Below are positions 1 to 6,570 of a stretch of 8,961 nt of DNA, in pieces. Both the position numbers and the translations under genes were made by a program. Below the pieces are notes generated by a model. It searched no databases. It was not told where the DNA came from and saw only the letters and a list, made by a program, of their open reading frames with translations. How positions within the stretch are numbered: position 1 is the first letter of the stretch; every line of letters starts with the position of its first letter. The DNA is from Chloroflexota bacterium (GTDB lineage Bacteria; Chloroflexota; Anaerolineae; Anaerolineales; DRMV01), in contig JAADFA010000098.1 in the NCBI GenBank assembly GCA_013153135.1, positions 1 through 8,961 of the forward strand, given 5' to 3'.

Positions 1-14
1 CCGTTGGCACCGCC

Positions 15-36
15 GCCGCAGGCTGAAGCCTGCGGC
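15..36. repeat. Perfect 9-bp GC-rich hairpin (REP-like or terminator)
   Basis: The arms GCCGCAGGC (15-23) and GCCTGCGGC (28-36) are perfect reverse complements around a TGAA loop. On the plus strand the stem is followed by TAGTTTGCATAAAATT, which is only partly T-rich. It could be the terminator of a gene lying left of the window, or a copy of a dispersed palindromic intergenic repeat. Hairpins of this general look are common between genes in several bacterial phyla, but copy number in this genome cannot be checked from the window. Confidence 0.55.
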
Positions 37-110
37 TAGTTTGCATAAAATTGCACGCGGGTAGTTCAGCCCAACGCGCGAGGCGCGCGGGGCATGGAAC
101 GGCGAGGATA

Positions 111-132
111 GCGGGCGGGTTTCGCCGCCCGC
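111..132. repeat. Perfect 8-bp GC-rich hairpin
   Basis: GCGGGCGG (111-118) and CCGCCCGC (125-132) are perfect reverse complements around a six-base loop (119-124). A weaker stem, CGCGCG/CGCGCG with an AGG loop, lies just upstream at 75-89. No T-tract follows either one, so a classical intrinsic terminator is unlikely. Together with the hairpin at 15-36 they make the first 140 bases a cluster of palindromes. The whole stretch 1-250 shows no supportable gene. Confidence 0.4.
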
Positions 133-201
133 GGCATGGGCTTCTACGAGCTTTGCCTGCACCCGTCTGGGTTTGACCTTTCAGGGATAACCATCTAGCC
201 A

Positions 202-210
202 TGGTACAAT
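202..210 (+). promoter_or_regulatory. Possible extended -10 promoter for the SPFH operon
   Basis: TGGTACAAT at 202-210 matches the extended -10 pattern TGn followed by a TATAAT-like hexamer (TACAAT, 5 of 6). It lies about 40 bases before the first start codon of the plus-strand operon. A good -35-like TTGACC exists at 173-178, but the 26-base spacing is too long for a normal sigma-70 pair, so the call rests on the extended -10 alone. Transcription would begin near 217, leaving a leader of roughly 35 bases. Confidence 0.35.
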
Positions 211-250
211 TTCCCCAAGCCCCGTCGATTTCGCGGGAGAGGAGGCTCGT

Positions 251-901
251 ATGGATTTTTTGCAAGCCTTTGAATCCATGGAGAGTTGGGTCGAACGGAT
301 CGCGCAACGGATTCCCGGATACGCGGGATACAAAGCGCGCGAGAAACGCCGTGAGGCAGATAAGCTGCTGCGGACCACCTTGGCCCAACGCCTGAAAGAG
401 CAGGTGCAACGGCTAACCGATATCCAGCGGCGCCTGCTGAGCAGTGGTGGGATCCGTTGGCTCGATGAGGTCGAGACCGTAATCACCCGCCTGCAAGCAG
501 CTGCCGATAAAATCCGCACCGCGTCCTATGGTTACGCGGGATTGTTCGATGCGGTTAAGGTGAACGAGGCGCAGCTCAAGCGTTTGTACGAATTTGATGC
601 CGCTTTGGTGGATGTGGTCGAGCGTATTGCCCGCGCCATTGACGATCTTGAGGCCGCTCTTGGTACACCGGATGTTGGTGCTATCCTCGCGCGGGTGCAA
701 CGTTTGGCGCAAGATCTGCTGACAACCTTTGAGCATCGCAAGGACGTATTGCTGCAGGTGGACGCAACCTCGGATGAAGATGTACAAACCGTCGAGGCAG
801 CGCCACCTCCCTCGGATGAAGACGTTTCGCCCCAGGACGAGACTTCAAAGGATACCGCATCCAACGCAGAGGATGACGAGGATTCGCTTGAGGACGCGTA
901 A
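251..901 (+). CDS. Uncharacterised helical protein with acidic tail, partner of SPFH protein
   Basis: I do not recognise a named gene. The 216-aa product is soluble-looking, with no signal peptide or membrane segment. Residues 1-65 are charged and helical, with the motif IPGYAGYKAREKRREADKLL at 21-40. Residues 70-170 continue as amphipathic helices, including a YGYAGLFDAVKV patch at 93-104. The last 45 residues (172-216) are strongly acidic, low in complexity and rich in S, D and E, with SDEDV occurring twice (174-178 and 188-192). The ATG is set by AGGAGG at 240-245, five bases upstream. The next gene starts 23 bases after the stop with its own strong ribosome site, so the pair is almost certainly co-transcribed. 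From memory, PGYxGYK-type proteins occur beside SPFH genes in other bacteria; this is not verified here. A helical partner or assembly factor for the SPFH protein is the best inference, not a demonstrated function. Confidence 0.85.
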   Translation: MDFLQAFESMESWVERIAQRIPGYAGYKAREKRREADKLLRTTLAQRLKEQVQRLTDIQRRLLSSGGIRWLDEVETVITRLQAAADKIRTASYGYAGLFDAVKVNEAQLKRLYEFDAALVDVVERIARAIDDLEAALGTPDVGAILARVQRLAQDLLTTFEHRKDVLLQVDATSDEDVQTVEAAPPPSDEDVSPQDETSKDTASNAEDDEDSLEDA

Positions 902-924
902 CCTTTCCTGCAAGGAGGGGAAAC

Positions 925-1959
925 ATGCCACGGATTTTTGACATTATTGAATATCCTGACGAAATGCGGGATGAGATTGTCCATCGTATTCCGGAAGTCG
1001 GGCCGGGATATTTTCGCTGGGGTTCGCAGCTGATTGTACGGGAATCCCAAGCCGCGGTCTTCTTCCGTGATGGCAAGGCATTGGACGTTTTTGGTCCGGG
1101 ACGACACGTCATTACCACCGCGAACGTGCCTTTATTGGTTGAGACCTTAGGCCGTTTGTTCGATGGGCGTAGCCCCTTCACGGCTGAGGTGTACTTTGTT
1201 TCTATGCGCGAGTTCCGGGACCGCAAGTGGGGCACACCACAGCCCATCCCTGTGCAGACGCCTGGCGTAGGTTTGGGATGGTTGTTGCTTAAGGGGCATG
1301 GGGTTTATAGTTACCAGGTCCAGGATCCTCAGCAATTTGTCACCCAAATTGTAGGTACGCGGGGCATCTTCCGCACGGTGGACATTGAGAATGACTTGCG
1401 CAGTCGACTTTTGCGCGCCCTGACAGATACGTTGGGCGAACTCCGAGGCCAATACACGACGGTGCAGGATATTTTAGGTCTGCTGGATGAGCTGAGTGCG
1501 GCCGTGCGTGCCAAGGCCGCCGATGAATTTGCAGCCATTGGGTTGCAGCTCAAGAGTTTTGTCATTGCGAGCCTGGTGCCATCGGAGACCACAGCTGAAG
1601 AGTTGCGGGCCCGGGGTTTGCTCGATCCGCAAACGTATGCGCAGCTTCAGGCCGCGGACGCGATGCGCGAGGCCGCGCAAAATCCCAGCGGTGGCGCTGG
1701 GCTGACCGCGGGCGTTGGCGCGGGCATTGGTCTTGGGCAATACATGGCTCAGGCTATGCAGAGCTTGCAGCAGGGTAGCCCGGGAAGCATGAGCAACCTC
1801 CCGCCCGTACTTACACCGGAGGAGGCCGCGCAAATTCTGCGCGTCTCGCCTCAGGACGTGATTGCCGCGATCGAGGCGGGCGAGCTTAAAGCCCGCAAAA
1901 TTGGCTCCGCGTATCGTATCAGCCGTGAGGCCTTGGAGAAATTCCTGCGTGGGGAGTAG
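925..1959 (+). CDS. SPFH/Band-7 domain protein with C-terminal excisionase-type HTH
   Basis: The 344-aa product has an SPFH (stomatin/prohibitin/flotillin) domain at about residues 20-225, closest in feel to the soluble virion-core-like branch (COG4260, B. subtilis YdjI type): GPGYFRWGSQLIVRESQAAV near 26-45, FGPGRHVI near 56-63, and a helical part through about 220. No N-terminal membrane segment is visible, so it would be cytosolic or peripherally membrane-bound. A Gly/Ala-rich linker (255-275) and low-complexity stretch lead to residues 296-342, which look like a HTH_17/excisionase (MerR-like) DNA-binding module: LTPEEAAQILRVSPQDV, then IGSAYRISREALEKFL. Relatives of this branch usually end in a zinc ribbon; no Cys pairs exist here, so the HTH seems to replace it. 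AAGGAGG at 912-918 sits six bases before the ATG. SPFH proteins form oligomeric membrane-associated scaffolds. DNA binding, or use of the HTH fold only for protein contacts, is inference. Confidence 0.9.
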   Translation: MPRIFDIIEYPDEMRDEIVHRIPEVGPGYFRWGSQLIVRESQAAVFFRDGKALDVFGPGRHVITTANVPLLVETLGRLFDGRSPFTAEVYFVSMREFRDRKWGTPQPIPVQTPGVGLGWLLLKGHGVYSYQVQDPQQFVTQIVGTRGIFRTVDIENDLRSRLLRALTDTLGELRGQYTTVQDILGLLDELSAAVRAKAADEFAAIGLQLKSFVIASLVPSETTAEELRARGLLDPQTYAQLQAADAMREAAQNPSGGAGLTAGVGAGIGLGQYMAQAMQSLQQGSPGSMSNLPPVLTPEEAAQILRVSPQDVIAAIEAGELKARKIGSAYRISREALEKFLRGE

Positions 1960-1974
1960 GAAGCGGGTGAGCAA

Positions 1975-2086
1975 GAAAGTTGGAGGTTAGAGATTGGTAG
2001 TTGGCAAGTAGTCGGCAGTAGGGGCGCACGGCGGTGCGCCCCTACTACCAACTGTCGACTACCGACTACCGACTTCTAACTCTTTC
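1975..2086. repeat. Long imperfect inverted repeat at convergent gene junction
   Basis: The core is a perfect 13-bp stem: AGTAGGGGCGCAC (2017-2029) and GTGCGCCCCTACT (2034-2046) around a GGCG loop. The symmetry continues imperfectly outward, with GTTAG (1986-1990) opposite CTAAC (2076-2080) and GAAAG (1975-1979) opposite CTTTC (2082-2086). The outer arms contain short near-repeats: GTAGTTGG (1997-2004) and GTAGTCGG (2008-2015) on the left, and three tandem heptamers CGACTAC, CGACTAC, CGACTTC (2056-2076) on the right. The element fills the space between the converging SPFH and kinase genes and includes the last codons and stop of the kinase. It could be a MITE-like or dispersed intergenic element. 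The stem may also stop transcription from both sides, although neither side shows a clear T-tract. Confidence 0.75.
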
Positions 2087-5000
2087 TAGCAGGCATATGA
2101 GCCGGAATGTGCACGATAAAACGGCTCCCTTTGCCCACTTGACTCTGTACTTCGATGGTCCCTCCTAACATGGTTACATAGTGATGCACCAGGGCCAATC
2201 CCAAGCCGGTGCCGCCAAAACGTCGGCTGATGCTATCATCGGCTTGTTGAAAAGGTTGGAAGATGGCCTCTAGCCGCTCTGGAGGTATGCCAATTCCCGT
2301 GTCTTCAACCTCAATGCGTAACCAGAGTTCACCATCGCGCTCTTCGGGTTGCATCCGCAACCAGATATCGCCATCCTCAGTAAACTTGACAGCATTGCTC
2401 ATCAGATTGAGCACAATGTGAAGCACCTTGTTCCGGTCCGTGCGCAGCACAACATCACGTGTGATTTCTAAATGGATGCGGTCATTATTGCGTTGCGCTA
2501 GAGGTTGTACAATGGCTAGTACCTCGTCCACAATCTGCTGCGGTGTAAATGTCTCTATGTGTATTTCTTCGGAACGTTGCGCTTTTTGATAAGCCAAAAT
2601 TTGTTCAATGGTGCTGAGCAAGTTGTGCGCTGCGCGCTCGATTTGACGAAACTCCTCGTTTTCAGCGACGAATTCGGGCTGGGTCAAAGATAGCCATTCG
2701 ATATAGCCTAAAATAGCCTGCAATGGTGTGCGCATTTCGTGGCTTAGATTGGCGAAAAATTCCTCTTGCTGGCGCCGCAAGGCCTCAGCTTGCTCCTTCG
2801 CCCGTAGCAGCTGTTGGTTGAGTTCAAACTGCTGTTCATAGAGTCGTGCATGGTATAGAGCCAGCGCGATCATATCGGCTGCGGCCTCGAGCAAGCGGAT
2901 ATGTTCGTCGGTGTACGCATACGGCTCGCGAAAGCCCAAGCTGAGCACTCCCACGGGTTGATCTTGATAGTACAAAGGCACGCTCAGGGCCGAACGCCAG
3001 AGGGGCGTCTGACCTTCGGGTTTGAGCCATTCGTCGCTCTGGGCCGTATCCGGCACGCCGACCACACGATGCTCACGCAAAGCCCGACTTGCCAATCCAT
3101 GCTCTAACACACGCTGCAAAAAGGCCCATCGTTCTGCCTCATCTTCGGGCAAAGCAGCCTCGTCCGCGTCCTCGATAAAAGCATCCTGGAGGTTACCTTC
3201 TTGATCTACAAGCAGCAGGGAAGCCGAGGTAGCTTGGGTTACCTCACGCAATGCCTGGAGAAGGGAAGATAACAGACGCCGGGTCGATAGTGGGGCCTTG
3301 AGGACAGCTTGGCTGATAACCAAGAGTCGCTCGAGGAAATCCTTTTGCCGTTCCAACTGAATGCGCAAACGCTCCCGCTCGGTAACGTCGCGGTACACCA
3401 CAATGCCCAACACCCCGCCAACGTCGGGCACGACCACCACACTGGCTTCGAGGTAATGCGTTGATCCGTCAGGTGCCTGGTATGTCTGCAGGCCAGACCA
3501 GCGGCCCTCAGAATCCAAGCGTTGTCGGAGTTCCGTTAGAAAATCCTCGGGCAGAGGGCCGAAAAGGTCGAACGCGTGGCGTCCTTTGAGTTGTTCTAAG
3601 CCAAAGAACCGCTGCGCCGCGGGATTGAAATCAATGATGTGCCCTTCGGCATCATACACAATCACAGCTTCGCTAATGCTTTCATAAATGCGTTGCATCA
3701 GACTTCGCCGACGCAGGGCATTGAGGTAGTCAACCAAATGGCTCAAAACTTCACTCGCGCGGCGCAACGTAGTCCACGCATCATCGGAGGGCTCACGCTC
3801 AAACATCAAGGCTACCCAACCTAAAGGTCGCTCAGCAGAGCCCAGGGTCAGCATGCGCACCACCAAGGGCGCATAAGCCTTTTGGAGATGCTCGAGGAGC
3901 GCGCGTTTCGCGGCCTCCGGACCTTGATTGCGTGGCAGCGCGCGCACGGCCTCGGGCGCGGGCGGGGTCGTTTCGCCAGCACTATCCCACGCGAGCAATT
4001 CCCAATCCGCATCCTCGTCCGTCGCGAGCCAAATCCCGCCTTGCCGTGGATAGGTATCCCCCAGGGGCCTGAGGAAAAGGCGCAGGGCACGTTGGGCCAA
4101 CGCTTCTCGCGTTTGCACCTGCACGGCTAACGCGAACAGGCCGTGGAAAAGTTGCTCGCTCTGCACTCGAAAGGTGAGCCGATCCTGCATCAAACGCCAG
4201 TCCGTCAGGTCGTAGAACAGCAGCGCACGGCCCGCAGGCAAGCCGGGCTGCCGTTGTACTAGGGGCACAAAAACTTCCAGATACCGATGCCCGCCATCGG
4301 GCATGGGCAAGAGCAACACCGTTCCAGGCTCAAAGCGATGCTCATAAGCCGCGAGCAAATCAGGATAGTCAGCCAAAACCTCGTGGGCCGGTCGATACGC
4401 GTCCTTATCTGTCAAAGGAAGCACGTTCGTTGCTGCTTCATTCCACCAAATCAACCGATCTTGCTGATCAAATAGCAGCACTCCCTCGCGCACCCGCTTC
4501 AGCAGGGCGTGGGTGAATAACACCGTCAAAAAGCCAAAGTGGTCGCGCAAAATCCGATAGGCAAAACCCGCCCAAACGAACCATAACATGGGCGGAAGAA
4601 ATTGCACCACTGCGAACGACGGAAACGGCCATAGTGTATGCACAATCGCCGCAGCAAAACCCAGGCCGGGAAGTAGCGCGAGGATTCGTAAAGGCCATGA
4701 CCGTGCTTGAAGCTCATGATGGTATTGGATATAGTAGAGATAAAACCCAATCAAGAAAATGGTTTCAGGCAAGAGTTGCGCCGCCAAAAGCACGTACCAA
4801 GGAGCGTGGAAGTGCATGGCTAAAATCGCATAATAATCCAGCCGACGCACGACCACGTGCGAAGGGGAGGTCCACAACGCCGTTAGCGATGCTGCTGAGA
4901 GCAAAGCAAGGCCGGCTAAAATGAAGCGGCGCTTACGTCGAGCATAAGGCTCGCGTAACGTTAGAATCAAACCAAAAAAGATCAAGGCGCTCAGGTGATG

Positions 5001-5231
5001 CAGCGCCATCTCGAGCGCGCTAAGTAACGGGTGCCAGTGCGATTGATGATTCAATAGGAGCAGGATGTATATCCCGCTCCACAGGGCAAAAACAGCATTG
5101 GTGAGCAGGTACCACGGAGCTCCTTCCGGGAAGACACGGCGTTGCCGCGTGCCGAGGACAAACCCAATAAGAGCAATCAGGGCTGAAAACGCGGTAGAGG
5201 CGAGGACGAGGGCGATTTTGAACATGGACAC
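2076..5231 (-). CDS. Membrane sensor histidine kinase, 7TM-PAS-(GAF)-PAS-GAF-HisKA-HATPase
   Basis: The 1051-aa protein would autophosphorylate a histidine in response to a signal and pass the phosphate to a response regulator, none of which is in view. Residues 6-235 hold about seven hydrophobic segments, like the 7TM N-terminal region of some kinases. A divergent PAS (about 246-345), a weak GAF-like stretch (about 355-500), a clear PAS (about 511-620, GVVYRDVTERE-type end) and a GAF (about 635-797) follow. HisKA has NLSHEMRTPLQ with H831. The ATPase shows the N box (LNLMSNAVKF, N942/N946), DTGIGI (977-982), FQPFQQ (991-996) and GGTGLGL (1006-1012), so all catalytic boxes are intact. There is no receiver domain. 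The listed start is GTG; ATG at 5225 two codons later is equally possible. Neither has a Shine-Dalgarno; the leader instead carries CCTCC. It begins 25-31 bases after the HMG-CoA reductase stop, suggesting read-through transcription. The last codons lie in an inverted repeat. Confidence 0.93.
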   Translation of the reverse strand: MSMFKIALVLASTAFSALIALIGFVLGTRQRRVFPEGAPWYLLTNAVFALWSGIYILLLLNHQSHWHPLLSALEMALHHLSALIFFGLILTLREPYARRKRRFILAGLALLSAASLTALWTSPSHVVVRRLDYYAILAMHFHAPWYVLLAAQLLPETIFLIGFYLYYIQYHHELQARSWPLRILALLPGLGFAAAIVHTLWPFPSFAVVQFLPPMLWFVWAGFAYRILRDHFGFLTVLFTHALLKRVREGVLLFDQQDRLIWWNEAATNVLPLTDKDAYRPAHEVLADYPDLLAAYEHRFEPGTVLLLPMPDGGHRYLEVFVPLVQRQPGLPAGRALLFYDLTDWRLMQDRLTFRVQSEQLFHGLFALAVQVQTREALAQRALRLFLRPLGDTYPRQGGIWLATDEDADWELLAWDSAGETTPPAPEAVRALPRNQGPEAAKRALLEHLQKAYAPLVVRMLTLGSAERPLGWVALMFEREPSDDAWTTLRRASEVLSHLVDYLNALRRRSLMQRIYESISEAVIVYDAEGHIIDFNPAAQRFFGLEQLKGRHAFDLFGPLPEDFLTELRQRLDSEGRWSGLQTYQAPDGSTHYLEASVVVVPDVGGVLGIVVYRDVTERERLRIQLERQKDFLERLLVISQAVLKAPLSTRRLLSSLLQALREVTQATSASLLLVDQEGNLQDAFIEDADEAALPEDEAERWAFLQRVLEHGLASRALREHRVVGVPDTAQSDEWLKPEGQTPLWRSALSVPLYYQDQPVGVLSLGFREPYAYTDEHIRLLEAAADMIALALYHARLYEQQFELNQQLLRAKEQAEALRRQQEEFFANLSHEMRTPLQAILGYIEWLSLTQPEFVAENEEFRQIERAAHNLLSTIEQILAYQKAQRSEEIHIETFTPQQIVDEVLAIVQPLAQRNNDRIHLEITRDVVLRTDRNKVLHIVLNLMSNAVKFTEDGDIWLRMQPEERDGELWLRIEVEDTGIGIPPERLEAIFQPFQQADDSISRRFGGTGLGLALVHHYVTMLGGTIEVQSQVGKGSRFIVHIPAHMPARKS

Positions 5232-5256
5232 GCTCGTTGCAGAGGGAGGTAGCAGA

Positions 5257-6570
5257 CTATTCTACCCCAAACCCTTCCTCATCAGTTTGAAATTCGCGTA
5301 ACAATTCCTGAGCCCGCTGCAAACGGATTTGGCCTTCTTCAATCATACGTTGCGCAATACGGGTAACCAAAGACCCCGTTGCGCCCGCGGCCATGGCGAT
5401 CTGCCGCGCGTGCAGGCGCATATGCCCGCGCTGGATACCCTCGGTCGCCAAGGCGCGCAGCGCAGCCATGTTCTGTGCGAGGCCAACAGCGACCAAAATC
5501 TCAGCCAATTCCTGGGCCGACTGCACCCCCAAAAGACGCAACGCTGCGCGCGCGGCCGGGTGGGCACGCGTCGCGCCGCCTACAATGCCCACGGCCATGG
5601 GCATCTCTAACGTCCCGACGAGGTGCCCCTGGGCGTCCACTTCCCAGGTGCTCAGAGAGGTATATTGGCCCGAACGGGCCGCGTACGCGTGCGCACCGGC
5701 CTCTACCGCCCGCCAATCGTTGCCTGTCGCGATGAGGACGGGGTCGATGCCGTTCATAATACCCTTATTGTGCGTTGCCGCGCGGTAAGGATCGGCCGCG
5801 GCGAAGGCCCAGGCGGCCACGATGCCATCACGCACCGCTTCGCCCGAAAAGTCGCGGAAGGCCAGGGCCTCGGGGGGAATGCGCACCCACGCGCGCGCGA
5901 GACGGCGGTCGGCCAAGTTGCTCAAAATACGCAAGACTGCGCGGCCACCTGCAATGGCCTCGAGCTTCGGTGCCAAGCGCTCGCACGCGGTGTTGATCGC
6001 GTTCGCGCCCATGGCGTCGCGCACGTCGTACAGCACGTGCACCACCAAAAAAGTGCCCAAAGCAGGGTGATGGCGCAAACGAACCTCCAGGTCGCGCGGG
6101 CCACCTCCTGCGCGTTGCAAGGCCGAATCTGGATCTCGCAGATAGGCCAACAATTGCGCCTTGTGCTCAAGGATGCGCACTCGCGCTGCGTAAGGATCCG
6201 GCACGTCCACCAGCTGAATTTGGCCGATCATGATCGGCGGGTCCGCGTGAGCCCGAAAGCCACCGCCCGCGCGCGCGATTTTCGCCATATGCGACGCGGC
6301 CGCAACGATGGAAGGCTCTTCGACAGCCATGGGGATGAGGACCTCACGCCCGTTGATGACAAAGTTGGTTGCGATCCCCAGGGGCAAGGCGAAGGTACCG
6401 ATGACGTTTTCGATCATGGTATCGGCCTGGTCCACGGTCAGGCCGGCGTCGCCAACCAGGGCTGCGAACTCTTGCGGGCTAAGCAGGCCGAAGGATGTCA
6501 GTCGGGCGCGGCGCTCTTGCCACGAGAGACGATGAAAGCCGGGCAGGCGGGAGGTAAACGATTCGCTCAT
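5257..6570 (-). CDS. mvaA: Hydroxymethylglutaryl-CoA reductase, class II
   Basis: It interconverts HMG-CoA and mevalonate plus CoA; the biosynthetic direction is the committed step of the mevalonate route to isoprenoids. The 437-aa length fits the class II family (P. mevalonii enzyme about 428). The catalytic set is complete with a constant +2 offset from P. mevalonii numbering: E85 (in VEEPS), K269 (HNKGIMNGID), D285 (TGNDWR) and H383 (GHMRLHAR). The dinucleotide-binding DAMGANAIN is at 185-193. D148, seven residues before GGG(155-157), matches the Asp that disfavours NADPH in P. mevalonii, so NADH use is predicted. No N-terminal membrane anchor is present. The reading frame is open further upstream inside fmt, but the start at 6570 is preferred: GGAGG at 6575-6579, family-like length, and an ATGA overlap with the fmt stop. 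Class II enzymes were once called degradative. No partner mevalonate genes are in the window, so direction is inferred. Confidence 0.96.
   Translation of the reverse strand: MSESFTSRLPGFHRLSWQERRARLTSFGLLSPQEFAALVGDAGLTVDQADTMIENVIGTFALPLGIATNFVINGREVLIPMAVEEPSIVAAASHMAKIARAGGGFRAHADPPIMIGQIQLVDVPDPYAARVRILEHKAQLLAYLRDPDSALQRAGGGPRDLEVRLRHHPALGTFLVVHVLYDVRDAMGANAINTACERLAPKLEAIAGGRAVLRILSNLADRRLARAWVRIPPEALAFRDFSGEAVRDGIVAAWAFAAADPYRAATHNKGIMNGIDPVLIATGNDWRAVEAGAHAYAARSGQYTSLSTWEVDAQGHLVGTLEMPMAVGIVGGATRAHPAARAALRLLGVQSAQELAEILVAVGLAQNMAALRALATEGIQRGHMRLHARQIAMAAGATGSLVTRIAQRMIEEGQIRLQRAQELLREFQTDEEGFGVE

Noticed and set aside
46..51. TAAAAT as a -10 promoter element
   Set aside because: Five of six matches to TATAAT, but no acceptable -35 lies 16-18 bases upstream; the sequence there is a hairpin arm.
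681..1247. Minus-strand open frame of 188 codons across the two plus-strand genes
   Set aside because: It straddles the junction of two well-supported genes, has low-complexity Arg/Pro/Ser composition and no family motif.
925..1959. C-terminal zinc ribbon or transmembrane anchor in the SPFH protein
   Set aside because: No CxxC pairs and no 18-20 residue hydrophobic run were found; the Gly/Ala-rich stretch at 257-275 is a linker, not a convincing membrane segment.
2076..5231. Frameshift or decay in the large kinase
   Set aside because: The frame is open for 1051 codons and all HisKA and HATPase boxes are intact; only the first GAF-like stretch is degenerate, which is common in such sensors.
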